Below, piece by piece: positions 1 to 7,750 of a stretch of 62,381 nt of DNA; position 1 is the first letter of the stretch, and every line of letters starts with the position of its first letter. This DNA is from JBOHBN01 sp050698355 (GTDB lineage: Bacteria; Actinomycetota; Actinomycetes; Streptosporangiales; WHST01). Position numbers and translations under genes: made by a program. The notes under the pieces were generated by a model. That model saw nothing but the letters and a program-made list of their open reading frames with translations, was not told the origin of the DNA and made no database searches. The stretch lies in assembly GCA_050698355.1 (NCBI GenBank), contig JBOHBN010000328.1, positions 1-62,381 of the forward strand, in the 5' to 3' direction.

Positions 1-1520
1 TGGAGATGTGGGGCGCGCTCTTCGACCGCACCAAGGAAGGCAAGATCTCCCAGCGCGACTTCGGCGGCCACAAGTACGCGCGGCTCGCCCACGTCGGCGA
101 CCGCACCGGCCTGGAGATGATCCGTACACTCCAGCAGCGCGCGGTGTCCCTCGGCATCGACGTGTTCATGGAGTGCACGATCACGCGCCTGTTGAAGGAC
201 GGCGACCGGATCGCGGGCGCCTTCGGCTACTGGCGCGAGTCCGGGCGCTTCCTCACGCTGAAAGCGCCCGCGGTGATCCTCGCCACCGGCGGCATCGGCA
301 AGTCGTTCCAGGTGACGTCGAACTCGTGGGAGTACACCGGTGACGGGCATGCGATGGCGATGCGCGCCGGCGCGACGCTCGTCAACATGGAGTTCGTCCA
401 GTTCCACCCCACCGGCATGATCTGGCCGCCGTCGGTCCGCGGCATCCTCATCACCGAGTCCGTACGCGGTGAGGGCGGGGTCCTGCGCAACTCCGAGAAC
501 AAGCGGTTCATGTTCGACTACATCCCCGAGTACTTCAAGGCGGAGACGGCTGACAACGAGGACGAGGCCGACCGCTGGTACGACGACCACGTCAACAACA
601 GGCGACCGCCGGAGCTGCTGCCCCGCGACGAGGTCGCCCGCGCGATCAACGCCGAGGTGGGCGCGGGCCGCGGAACGCCGCATGGCGGTGTCTACCTCGA
701 CATCGCCACCCGGCGTACGGCCGAGGACATCCAGCGGCGGCTGCCGTCGATGTACCACCAGTTCAGGGAGCTGGCCGACGTCGACATCACCCAGCAGCCG
801 ATGGAGGTGTCGCCGACGTGCCACTACGTGATGGGCGGCGTCGAGGTCGATCCGGACTCCCAGCAGTCGCTGGTGCCCGGGCTGTACGCCGTCGGTGAGG
901 TCTCGGGCGGCATGCACGGGTCCAACCGGCTCGGCGGCAACTCGCTCGGCGACCTGCTCGTGTTCGGCAAGCTGGCCGGAGAGCACGCCGCGGGGTATGC
1001 GAGCGGCTTGGCCGACCGGCCGGCGATCGAGGACTCCGAGCTCGCCGACGCGGAGCATGTCGCGCTCGCGCCATTCGGCGGGGAGAACGGCAGCACCGGT
1101 GGCGAGGCTGCTGGTGGCGAGAACCCGTACACCGTGCACCAGGAGCTGCAGAAGACGATGCAGAAGCTGGTCGGCATCATCCGCACCGGGGAGGAACTGC
1201 AGCAGGCGCTGGATGCGCTGCAGGGCTTCAGGCAACGGGTGGTGGCCACGGTGGTGGAGGGCAACAGGCAGTACAACCCGGGCTGGCACCTCGCCGTCGA
1301 CCTGCACAACATGCTGCTGGTCTCGGAGTGCATCGCCAAGGCGGCGCTCGAGCGCACCGAGAGCCGCGGCGGCCACACCCGCAACGACTTCCCCCAGCCG
1401 GACGAGGGATGGAGCAGGAAGAACATCGTCTGCCGTACCGAGGGCGACGGCGTGGCGATCACGACGCAGCCACTGCCCGAGATGCCAGACAACCTCAAGC
1501 AACTGTTCGAGGAGCAGTAG
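1..1520 (+). CDS. sdhA: Succinate dehydrogenase / fumarate reductase flavoprotein subunit (5' end outside window)
   Basis: This is the catalytic FAD subunit of membrane-bound succinate dehydrogenase (complex II), which oxidises succinate to fumarate and passes electrons to the iron-sulfur subunit encoded next. The reading frame is open from the window edge, so the N-terminal FAD Rossmann fold and the usual start are missing; about 505 residues are visible. Visible family signatures are QFHPTGM, the RGEGG loop, the HGSNRLGGNSLGDLLVFG stretch and a C-terminal helical domain. The extra loop with NEDEADRWYDDHVNN and the long C-terminus match the larger actinobacterial Sdh1 type rather than the proteobacterial SdhA. 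Its stop codon overlaps the GTG start of the next gene by one base, so the two are translationally coupled. The family assignment is firm; assignment to the Sdh1 type is from memory of the family. Confidence 0.93.
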   Translation, partial: EMWGALFDRTKEGKISQRDFGGHKYARLAHVGDRTGLEMIRTLQQRAVSLGIDVFMECTITRLLKDGDRIAGAFGYWRESGRFLTLKAPAVILATGGIGKSFQVTSNSWEYTGDGHAMAMRAGATLVNMEFVQFHPTGMIWPPSVRGILITESVRGEGGVLRNSENKRFMFDYIPEYFKAETADNEDEADRWYDDHVNNRRPPELLPRDEVARAINAEVGAGRGTPHGGVYLDIATRRTAEDIQRRLPSMYHQFRELADVDITQQPMEVSPTCHYVMGGVEVDPDSQQSLVPGLYAVGEVSGGMHGSNRLGGNSLGDLLVFGKLAGEHAAGYASGLADRPAIEDSELADAEHVALAPFGGENGSTGGEAAGGENPYTVHQELQKTMQKLVGIIRTGEELQQALDALQGFRQRVVATVVEGNRQYNPGWHLAVDLHNMLLVSECIAKAALERTESRGGHTRNDFPQPDEGWSRKNIVCRTEGDGVAITTQPLPEMPDNLKQLFEEQ

Positions 1521-2284
1521 TGCCATACAACGCACAGTTCAAGGTGTGGCGCGGCAACGCCGACGGTGGCGAGTTCCGCGACTACACCGTTGAGGTGAAC
1601 GAGGGCGAGGTCGTCCTCGACATCGTGCACCGGATCCAGGCCACCCAGGCCGGTGACCTCGCCGTTCGGTGGAACTGCAAGGCGGGCAAGTGCGGCTCGT
1701 GCAGCGCCGAGGTCAACGGCAAGCCCGGCCTGATGTGCATGACGCGGATGAACACCTTTGCGCAGGGCGAGACCGTCACGGTCACCCCCGTACGCACGTT
1801 CCCGGTGATCAAGGACCTTGTCACCGACGTGTCGTTCAACTACGAGAAGGCCAAGCAGATCACGCCGTTCACTCCGCCGGACGACATCAAGCCCGGGGAC
1901 ATGCGGATGCAGCAGGAGGACGTGCAGCGCAGCCAGGAGTTCCGCAAGTGCATCGAATGCTTCTTGTGCCAGAACGTCTGCCACGTGATCCGCGACCACG
2001 AGGAGAACAAGGAGCGCTTCGCCGGGCCGCGCAACCTGATCCACGTCGCCGAGCTGGAGATGCACCCGTACGACACGGTCGACAGGCGGCGCACCGCGCA
2101 GGAGGAGCACGGCCTCGGGTTCTGCAACATCACCAAGTGCTGCACCGAGGTGTGTCCGGAGAACATCCACATCACTGACAACGCGCTCATCCCGTTGAAG
2201 GAGCGCGTGATGGACACCAAGTACGACCCGCTCGGCTTCCTCTGGCGCCGCTTCAAGAGCCCGGACAGCAAGCACCAGTCGTGA
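1520..2284 (+). CDS. sdhB: Succinate dehydrogenase iron-sulfur subunit
   Basis: This subunit carries electrons from the flavoprotein to the quinone site through [2Fe-2S], [4Fe-4S] and [3Fe-4S] clusters. The N-terminal ferredoxin domain shows CKAGKCGSCSAEVNG followed by a further Cys in LMCMTRM. The C-terminal domain shows CIECFLCQNVC and then CCTEVCP. I chose the GTG at 1520 (protein begins VPYNAQFKVWRG, 254 aa). It overlaps the sdhA stop as TAGTG, and the reading frame upstream of it is only sdhA read out of frame. Length and motif order are those of actinobacterial Sdh1-type SdhB. No membrane anchor gene follows, so the cytochrome b subunit must lie upstream of sdhA, outside the window. Confidence 0.94.
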   Translation: MPYNAQFKVWRGNADGGEFRDYTVEVNEGEVVLDIVHRIQATQAGDLAVRWNCKAGKCGSCSAEVNGKPGLMCMTRMNTFAQGETVTVTPVRTFPVIKDLVTDVSFNYEKAKQITPFTPPDDIKPGDMRMQQEDVQRSQEFRKCIECFLCQNVCHVIRDHEENKERFAGPRNLIHVAELEMHPYDTVDRRRTAQEEHGLGFCNITKCCTEVCPENIHITDNALIPLKERVMDTKYDPLGFLWRRFKSPDSKHQS

Positions 2285-2312
2285 CCGGCGCCGCCCTTTT
2301 CCGGCCAGCTTT

Positions 2313-2369
2313 TTCGTCACGGGGACGCCCAGTGACTTTAGGTCCGTCACCGGGAGGCGCCGTGACGAA
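2313..2369. terminator. Imperfect hairpin after the sdh operon
   Basis: The arms at 2313-2336 and 2346-2369 begin and end with TTCGTCACGG and CCGTGACGAA and pair along most of 24 nt around a short loop containing TTTAG. It lies 28 bases after the sdhB stop and before the next gene. There is no T-tract, so a terminator role is inferred from position and stem length only. Confidence 0.5.
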
Positions 2370-2404
2370 CGCCCACGGTGTCCGAGCCGTGGCAAAGTGG
2401 GGGC

Positions 2405-2704
2405 ATGGCTGACGTAATGGACGACGCGGCGGTGCGTACCGCACTCGCGGACCTGCCCGAATGGGACGGTGACGCGCAGGGGATCCGCCGGACGGTCAAG
2501 GCGCCCGACTTCCCCACCGCGATCCGGATCGTGGACGAGGTCGGCACCATCGCCGAGGACCGGGGGCACCATCCGGACATCGACATCCGCTGGCGCAACC
2601 TGCACTTCGCCCTGGTCACGCACTCCGCCGGTGGCGTGACCCAGGCCGACGTCGACATGGCACGCGCCATCGACGAGGTCGCCGCGCGCTATCCCGCCGC
2701 GTAG
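2405..2704 (+). CDS. 4a-hydroxytetrahydrobiopterin dehydratase (pterin carbinolamine dehydratase)
   Basis: A small cytosolic enzyme that dehydrates 4a-hydroxy-tetrahydropterin during pterin recycling. The 99-residue length and the sequence around EDRGHHPDIDIRWRNLHFAL are diagnostic: the paired histidines, the DIDIRW strand and the later THSAGGVTQADVDMA segment are the active-site signature of the PCD/DCoH family. The start at ATG 2405 (MADVMDDAAVRTAL) gives the family's usual length; an upstream in-frame start would add nine residues the family does not have. No aromatic amino acid hydroxylase is nearby, and molybdopterin-related roles have been proposed for bacterial homologues, so the physiological substrate is open. 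A repeat-family palindrome begins at the base after the stop codon. Confidence 0.9.
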   Translation: MADVMDDAAVRTALADLPEWDGDAQGIRRTVKAPDFPTAIRIVDEVGTIAEDRGHHPDIDIRWRNLHFALVTHSAGGVTQADVDMARAIDEVAARYPAA

Positions 2705-2760
2705 TGCGGGTTGTCAGTGCCTGGTCGAGCTATAGCTCAACTACGCACTGACAACCCGCA
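2705..2760. repeat. Subfamily A palindrome, copy A1 (bidirectional terminator candidate)
   Basis: A 56-bp palindrome with perfect 16-bp arms, TGCGGGTTGTCAGTGC and its complement, and an inner stem closing on GAGCTATAGCTC. It fills the gap between two convergent genes, starting directly after the dehydratase stop and ending 8 bases before the Nudix stop. Related copies with the same 44-bp core lie at 3172-3215, 45210-45253 and 58209-58252. There is no T-tract. Confidence 0.8.
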
Positions 2761-2768
2761 GACAACCG

Positions 2769-3170
2769 TCAGGGCTGGCCGAGCAGCACGGCCTGCAGGT
2801 GCGCGGTAATCGCGCGGTCGGAGGGCAGCCAGTCCACCTGGTGCAGCGACTCGGGCGGCACCCAGTCGAGCGCCGCATGCTCGAGCGGGCGCGGCTCGGG
2901 AGCGGCCGGAGCGAGCCGGGCGGTCCAGAGCCTGAGCACGTATCCCTCCAGGACCGGCCAGTCGCCGCCGATCCGCTCGGCGAGGTCGATCGTGGTACCG
3001 AGTTCCTCGCTGAACTCCCGCACCAGCGCGTCTTCGTCCCGCTCGCCCGGCTCCACCTTGCCGCCCGGAAACTCCCAGTACCCGGCCAGGTGGGCAGGGT
3101 ACGAGCGCTGCGCTGCGAGCACGCGCCCACGATCGTCGAGCACCGCTGCGGCGACGATGACCGCCGGCAC
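2769..3170 (-). CDS. MutT-type Nudix hydrolase
   Basis: A Nudix pyrophosphohydrolase that hydrolyses a nucleoside diphosphate linked to another group, probably a damaged or non-canonical (d)NTP. The Nudix box GX5EX7REUXEEXGU is intact as GKVEPGERDEDALV then REFSEELGT. It is preceded by the FPGG strand and an N-terminal VVAAAVLDDRGRVLAAQRS typical of the MutT/CTP-pyrophosphohydrolase group. I chose GTG 3170 (133 aa), because upstream in-frame codons, including ATG 3194, lie inside palindrome A2 and add residues with no family counterpart. ATG 3194 remains possible, and neither start has a Shine-Dalgarno sequence. It converges on the pterin dehydratase across palindrome A1. Substrate specificity cannot be read from the sequence. 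Confidence 0.85.
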   Translation of the reverse strand: MPAVIVAAAVLDDRGRVLAAQRSYPAHLAGYWEFPGGKVEPGERDEDALVREFSEELGTTIDLAERIGGDWPVLEGYVLRLWTARLAPAAPEPRPLEHAALDWVPPESLHQVDWLPSDRAITAHLQAVLLGQP

Positions 3171-3219
3171 GTTGTCAGTGCGTGGTTGGGTCATGGCTCG
3201 ACGAGGCACTGACAACGTG
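3168..3219. repeat. Subfamily A palindrome, copy A2
   Basis: A 52-bp palindrome with arms CACGTTGTCAGTGC and complement, centred on GGTCATGGC. Its 44-bp core (3172-3215) is colinear with copies A1, A3 and A4. It lies between the stop of the binding protein at 3225 and the start of the Nudix gene, and overlaps possible upstream starts of the latter. It could end transcription of the upstream gene. Confidence 0.78.
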
Positions 3220-3224
3220 TCGAA

Positions 3225-4820
3225 TCAGCCGGTGACCTTGACGTCCCACAGGTAGATCCCGACGAGGGCGTCTTCCTTGACGTTGGTGACGTCGGCGGAG
3301 TGCCCGAGCTGGATCTGGCCGAAGAACAGCGGCGCGGTCGGCATCTGTTTGATGAGCACGTCCTCGGCCTTGTTGTAGTCCTTGTTGCCGGCGTTGATCG
3401 ACGGTGCGCGGTTGCCCTTGGCGATGTACGAGTCGACCGCCTTGTTCGAGTAGTTGATCCGGTTGGACGACCCGCCGGTGGAGTACAGCGGCTCGAGGTA
3501 GTTCTGCGGCGACGGGTAGTCCATACCCCAGTCCAGCCGGTACGGGCCGTGCACCGTGTGCGCCCGGATCGAGTCGAGGTAGGCGGCGAACAGCTGCTTC
3601 TTCAGCCTTACCTCGATGCCGAGGGTCTTCTTCAACTGGTTCGCGATCGCCTGCAGCTCGTTGTCCGGGTAGGCGTCCTGCGCGTACCAGATAGTCATGG
3701 CACCGTCCCAGCCGCCGGCCTTCTTGAGCAGCTGCCTGGCCTGATCCGGGTGGAACTCGCACCACTTGCCGCACGCGCCCTTACGGTACCCGGGCACGAT
3801 CGGCGAGATGTACGAATCTGCGGGCGCGTACGCGCCGTTGTAGATCGCCTTGTTGATCGCGTTACGGTCGATGGCCATCGAGATCGCGTGCCGCAGGCGC
3901 GGATCCTGCCAGCGCTTGTCGTACACCGGGAAACCCAGGTAGTGCAGGCTCGAGCTGGGCTCGGTGGCGTAGCGGTCGCCGAGCTGCGCCTTGGCGTCGT
4001 TCAGCTTCGCCGGCGGGATCTGGTCGTCGATGTCGAGGTTGCCCGCGATGAGGTCCTCGTACCCCGTCTCCGGGCTGGAGTAGATCTTGAACTCGACACC
4101 GTCGGACTCCGGCTCGCGCGGGCCTACGTACTTGTCGTACGCCTTCAGCGTGATGCCCTGGTCGTGCTTCCACTTGCCGACCATCTCGAACGGCCCGTTG
4201 CCGATCGGCGCCTCCTCGAACTTGTCGAAGTTCTTGAACGCGACCTGCGGCAGCGGGTCGAAGCCGGTGTAGGCGAGGGTGAGTGGGAACTGGCTGAACG
4301 GCGCGTTCAGTGTCACCTTGAACGTGTAGTCGTCGACGATCTTCAAGCCGGACATCTTCTTCGTCTTCGGCTTGCCGCTCTTCGGGTTGAGCGCGTCGTA
4401 GCCCTTGATGTTGGCGAAGAAGTAGTTGTTCACCCAGGCGTTCGGCGCGTACGCCGCGGCGTTCCACGCGTCCACGAAGGACTTGGACGTCACCTTCTCG
4501 CCGTTGTGAAACGTGCGGCCCTTCTTGAGCTTGATGGTCCAGGTCTTCTTGTCCTTGCTCGTCACGGACTTCGCGACGTCCATCTGCACGCCCTTGCCCG
4601 GGACGAGCTGCGTGAGGCCCTCGAACAGGCCGGAGATCACGGCGATGCCGTTGCCCTCCTGGCAGTTGCCCGGTATCAGGTGCTGGGGCTCGGCGATGTA
4701 GACCGAGAAGGTCTTCTTCGCGCTGCCCTCGTCGCTGCCGCCGCAGCCGACGAATGCCAGCGTCGCGGCCAGCACGGCCACGAGTACCGCGCCCGGCGCC
4801 CTTCCCCGAACCCCACGCAT
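3225..4820 (-). CDS. ABC transporter substrate-binding lipoprotein, family 5 (oligopeptide/OppA type)
   Basis: A membrane-anchored extracellular binding protein of an oligopeptide/nickel-type ABC importer. The precursor is 531 aa. It starts MRGVRGRAPGAVLV, has a hydrophobic signal segment and a lipobox FVGC with the lipid-modified cysteine at about residue 26. The mature part has the SBP_bac_5 hallmarks GLFEGLTQLV, TFHNGEKVTSKSFVDAWNA and LRHAISMAIDRNAI. The ATG at 4820 is supported by a strong AAGGAGG eight bases upstream. No permease or ATPase gene is adjacent, so it either serves a transporter encoded elsewhere or acts as an orphan receptor. The gene is divergent from the nitroreductase, sharing a gap of about 100 bases. 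Ligand unknown. Confidence 0.9.
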   Translation of the reverse strand: MRGVRGRAPGAVLVAVLAATLAFVGCGGSDEGSAKKTFSVYIAEPQHLIPGNCQEGNGIAVISGLFEGLTQLVPGKGVQMDVAKSVTSKDKKTWTIKLKKGRTFHNGEKVTSKSFVDAWNAAAYAPNAWVNNYFFANIKGYDALNPKSGKPKTKKMSGLKIVDDYTFKVTLNAPFSQFPLTLAYTGFDPLPQVAFKNFDKFEEAPIGNGPFEMVGKWKHDQGITLKAYDKYVGPREPESDGVEFKIYSSPETGYEDLIAGNLDIDDQIPPAKLNDAKAQLGDRYATEPSSSLHYLGFPVYDKRWQDPRLRHAISMAIDRNAINKAIYNGAYAPADSYISPIVPGYRKGACGKWCEFHPDQARQLLKKAGGWDGAMTIWYAQDAYPDNELQAIANQLKKTLGIEVRLKKQLFAAYLDSIRAHTVHGPYRLDWGMDYPSPQNYLEPLYSTGGSSNRINYSNKAVDSYIAKGNRAPSINAGNKDYNKAEDVLIKQMPTAPLFFGQIQLGHSADVTNVKEDALVGIYLWDVKVTG

Positions 4821-4923
4821 GTCGCCTCCTTCAGAAGTGCCGCCGTCTCGCATGCTGGACAGCAAATTTTGCGGTTCGCATACGCTGCCGGTAGAGCATA
4901 TCGACCGGACGCGAGGAGAGCCC

Positions 4924-5514
4924 ATGGAGTTCGAGCAGGTCGTACGGCGGCGACGCATGGTGCGCTCGTTTACCCCCGACCCGGTGCCGGAGGAAGCCGT
5001 CACCAGGCTGGTGCACAACGCAACGCACGGACCGTCCGCCGGGAACTCCCAGGGCCACGCCTTCCTCGTGCTCGACGCCGCGACCGACCTGGACCGGTTC
5101 TGGACGGTGCTCATCGACATGATGCCCGTGGTCGACTCCGTACGCACCGCTCCGCTGCTGCTCGTACCGCTGACGAGCAGGGACGCGTACCTCGACCGGT
5201 ACGCCAAACCGGACAAGGGGTGGACCGACCGGGACGAGGGCAGGTGGCCGGTCCCGTATTGGCATGTGGACGCCGGCATGGCCGTGCTGCTGGCCCTGCT
5301 CACGGCAGTCGACGAGGATCTCGGCGCGCTCTTCTTCGGCATCCCCGCGCCGAAGCTCGACGCGTTCCGCGCGGAGTTCGGCGTGCCGGCCGAGTACGTG
5401 CCGGTGGGCACCCTCGCGGTCGGCTACCCGGACCCGCAGGCGCCGCGCTCCCGGCCGTCCCAGCCCCGCCGCCTCACCGCCGAGTTCGTCCACCACGGCC
5501 GCTGGGGTTCCTGA
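4924..5514 (+). CDS. Nitroreductase family flavoprotein
   Basis: A 196-residue FMN-dependent oxidoreductase of the nitroreductase superfamily. The N-terminal FMN-binding signature is RRRRMVRSFTPDPV, followed by GPSAGNSQGHAFLVLD. The C-terminal half has the typical LGALFFGIPAPKLDAFRAEF and VGTLAVGYPDP strands. ATG 4924 follows GAGGAGA by five bases and gives the expected length. Superfamily members reduce nitroaromatics, quinones or flavin-linked substrates with NAD(P)H, and this one cannot be assigned further. It stands alone, divergent from the peptide-binding protein and convergent with the glycoside hydrolase. Its TGA forms one end of a palindrome shared with that gene's stop. Confidence 0.85.
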   Translation: MEFEQVVRRRRMVRSFTPDPVPEEAVTRLVHNATHGPSAGNSQGHAFLVLDAATDLDRFWTVLIDMMPVVDSVRTAPLLLVPLTSRDAYLDRYAKPDKGWTDRDEGRWPVPYWHVDAGMAVLLALLTAVDEDLGALFFGIPAPKLDAFRAEFGVPAEYVPVGTLAVGYPDPQAPRSRPSQPRRLTAEFVHHGRWGS

Positions 5515-5561
5515 CGGGGGATCCCCAGCCGTACCAGCACCCGTCGGGGGCTCCCCCGTCA
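5512..5561. terminator. Palindrome spanning two convergent stop codons
   Basis: Arms TGACGGGGGATCCCC (from 5512) and GGGGGCTCCCCCGTCA (to 5561) pair with one mismatch. The outermost TGA on each strand is the stop codon of the nitroreductase and of the glycoside hydrolase. It is probably a bidirectional terminator; there is no T-tract. Confidence 0.6.
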
Positions 5562-6830
5562 CGCGCGGGCGCCGGCGAAGTCGGCGGTGAGGCGGCGTTG
5601 CAGGTGGGTGTCGGCCCACATCGGGTGGTGCGGCGCGGCATTGGAGCAGACCACGGTGCCCCACGCGCCAAGGCGTGCGGCCTCGCGTACGGCACGCGCG
5701 CAGATCGCCGCGCCCACCGGGCCTTCCTCGAACGTGCCGAGCAACGGGGTGTAACCGACCCATCCCTCGCCGAGCACCAGCGGTACGCCCTGCGTTCGCG
5801 CCCAGTCGTCGGCGACCGCGAGCCAGGTGAGCAGCCGTTCGTCCATCGCCAGCCGGTGCTCGCCGTACCGCTCGTACAGCCACCGGTCCCACGCCGCCGG
5901 GTCGCACCAGTCGTGTACGTAGAGCTCCCGCGGGCTCATGATGGTGCCGGCGAGCCGGGGTTGCTCGGACTCCGGCGGTGCCCACTCGTCCAGCGCCGGC
6001 GCGTCCGCCCGTAGCAGCTGCGCGCGCGCCCGGTCGGCCGGGAAGGGCCGGCGCTCGTCGCGCAGCGCGAACGTCTCGACCAGCTCCCCCAGCACCCCGT
6101 AGACGTACGGGTGGAATGCCGCCACGTCCAGGTTGCCCGGCAGCGCCCGCATCCGCCCTGCGGGCACTCCCGCGTAGTTCGCCGTCACCGGCAGCCGCGG
6201 GTGCCGGGACCGGAACCGCTCGGCGGCCGCCTCAAGCAGCGGGCGCAGGCCGTCCAGCGGGTCGGCGCCCGGTGGCACGGCGTCGGTCAGCCGCCCGGTC
6301 GTCACCTCGTTGTGCAGCTCGACGTACGCCACCCGGTCGGCGAGCCCGGCCGCGGCGAGGTGGTCGATCAGGTCCGCCAGGGCGTCGGCCAGCGCGGCCG
6401 GCCGGTCGCCCGGCGCCACCGCGAACATGGCGTCGGCCCACGAGGTGTCGGCGAGGAAGCACGGGCTCTGCTGGTACTCCCAGCTCGACAGGATCACGAA
6501 GCAGTCGTGCCGCCGCGCCGCCTCGACCAGCGCACACAGGTGCGCCCGCCCGTCCAGCGTCACGGTCTCCGCGACGTCGTACCACCGGGTGCGCATGCCG
6601 TACCCACCGCCGAGCGGCGTGAAGGTCAGGGCGGACGTGGGCAGGCCCGAGCCGAACAGCAGGTACGGCATCGCGCAGATGCGGACGGTGTTGTAGCCAC
6701 GGGCGCGCGCGTCGGCGAAGCACTTGTCCAGGTCGGCGAACGGCTCGCCGGGCCCCGTTCGCGTGTACCAGGAGAAGTCCCAGAGTGTGATCGTCAACCG
6801 ATCGGGCAGCGACCGTTCCGCGCTGGTCAT
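5559..6830 (-). CDS. Cellulase-like (TIM-barrel) glycoside hydrolase
   Basis: A 423-residue cytosolic protein resembling the sugar-binding cellulase-like branch of the GH5/GH-A clan. It begins LTITLWDFSWYTRTGPGEPF and has TIM-barrel features. These include ELHNEV (Asn-Glu, probable acid/base) near residue 195 and LGEGWVGY (probable nucleophile Glu) near residue 358. No signal peptide is visible, so it would act on imported oligosaccharide. ATG 6830 overlaps the permease stop by four bases. It is the last gene of a binding protein-permease-permease-hydrolase operon, and the nearby dgoD points to galactose-containing glycosides. That specificity is inference from context; the catalytic residues are assigned by motif only. 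Confidence 0.8.
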   Translation of the reverse strand: MTSAERSLPDRLTITLWDFSWYTRTGPGEPFADLDKCFADARARGYNTVRICAMPYLLFGSGLPTSALTFTPLGGGYGMRTRWYDVAETVTLDGRAHLCALVEAARRHDCFVILSSWEYQQSPCFLADTSWADAMFAVAPGDRPAALADALADLIDHLAAAGLADRVAYVELHNEVTTGRLTDAVPPGADPLDGLRPLLEAAAERFRSRHPRLPVTANYAGVPAGRMRALPGNLDVAAFHPYVYGVLGELVETFALRDERRPFPADRARAQLLRADAPALDEWAPPESEQPRLAGTIMSPRELYVHDWCDPAAWDRWLYERYGEHRLAMDERLLTWLAVADDWARTQGVPLVLGEGWVGYTPLLGTFEEGPVGAAICARAVREAARLGAWGTVVCSNAAPHHPMWADTHLQRRLTADFAGARA

Positions 6831-7750
6831 CGGATACTCCCCGCGGTGAGCCCGCCCCGCCAGTACCGCTGGAGCGAAACAATGGCCCCGACCAGAAGCA
6901 CCACGGAGACGAACGCACCGGTCACCGTCAGCGCGTACAGCTGCGGCGTCCGCTGGGTCTGCGAGTTCCACAGCGTCAGGCCCAGAATGATCGGGTACAG
7001 CTTCTGGTTCGACAGCATCACCAACGGCAGGAAGTAGTTGTTCCAGATCGCGACAAGCTGGAACAGGAAAATGGTCACCAGCGCGGGCGACATGATCTTC
7101 AACGCGATCCTGGAGAAGATCCGGAACTCGCTGGCACCGTCCACCCGGGCGGCGTCGATGACCTCGTCCGGCACGGCGGACGCCGCATAGATGCGGGCCA
7201 GGTACGCCCCGAATGGGCTCACCATGCTCGGCAACAGGACCGACCAGTAACTGTTGTTCAGGCCGACACCGCTCATCATCAGGTACAGGGGCAGCGCGAT
7301 GGCCGTCGGAGGCACCATCACACCCGCGAGGATCACCGAGAAGACGACCTCGCGACCGCGAAAGTGGTATTTCGACAGTGCGTACCCGGCCGCGGCGGCG
7401 AGCAGGGTCGCCACGAGCGACCCGAATCCGGCGTAGATGATGCTGTTCACCAGCCACCTGAGGTAGATGCCCCCGTCATAGGTGAACGTGTGCACCAGGT
7501 TCGTGATCCACTGGGGATGCGAGAACCACAGTCCGAAGGAGCCGAACAGGTCCGCGGTCCCTTTCGTCGACGAGACCACGACCCAGTACACGGGGACAAG
7601 GAAGTAGATCGTGACGATGAACAGGAAGGTGAGTGCCGCGACCCGCGAACCCAGCGGGACGTGCGGGCCAACGTGACCTTCCTTCTGGTGCCGCCGTCCG
7701 AGCTTGCCGGCATCGGTCGTCTCGCGCAGGTCGCCAACCCCCGCCGTCAT
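6827..7750 (-). CDS. Sugar ABC transporter permease (MalG/CUT1 type)
   Basis: An inner-membrane permease of a carbohydrate uptake (CUT1) ABC importer, 307 aa with about six membrane segments (for example FLFIVTIYFLVPVYWVVVS near residue 45). The cytoplasmic EAA loop that contacts the ATPase is visible as EVIDAARVDGASEFRIF followed by RIALKIMSPAL. Its start overlaps the stop of the preceding permease by four bases, and its stop overlaps the hydrolase start in the same way, so it lies mid-operon. No ATP-binding gene is in the cluster; actinobacterial CUT1 importers usually share an MsiK-like ATPase encoded elsewhere. Confidence 0.92.
   Translation of the reverse strand: MTAGVGDLRETTDAGKLGRRHQKEGHVGPHVPLGSRVAALTFLFIVTIYFLVPVYWVVVSSTKGTADLFGSFGLWFSHPQWITNLVHTFTYDGGIYLRWLVNSIIYAGFGSLVATLLAAAAGYALSKYHFRGREVVFSVILAGVMVPPTAIALPLYLMMSGVGLNNSYWSVLLPSMVSPFGAYLARIYAASAVPDEVIDAARVDGASEFRIFSRIALKIMSPALVTIFLFQLVAIWNNYFLPLVMLSNQKLYPIILGLTLWNSQTQRTPQLYALTVTGAFVSVVLLVGAIVSLQRYWRGGLTAGSIR

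Noticed and set aside
824..2623. Open frame of 599 codons antisense to sdhAB
   Set aside because: Mirror of the sdh genes; no domain, no ribosome-binding site, composition typical of antisense frames in GC-rich DNA.
3300..6014. Open frame of about 900 codons opposite the peptide-binding protein and hydrolase
   Set aside because: Arg/Val-rich antisense product crossing several real genes; no family resemblance.
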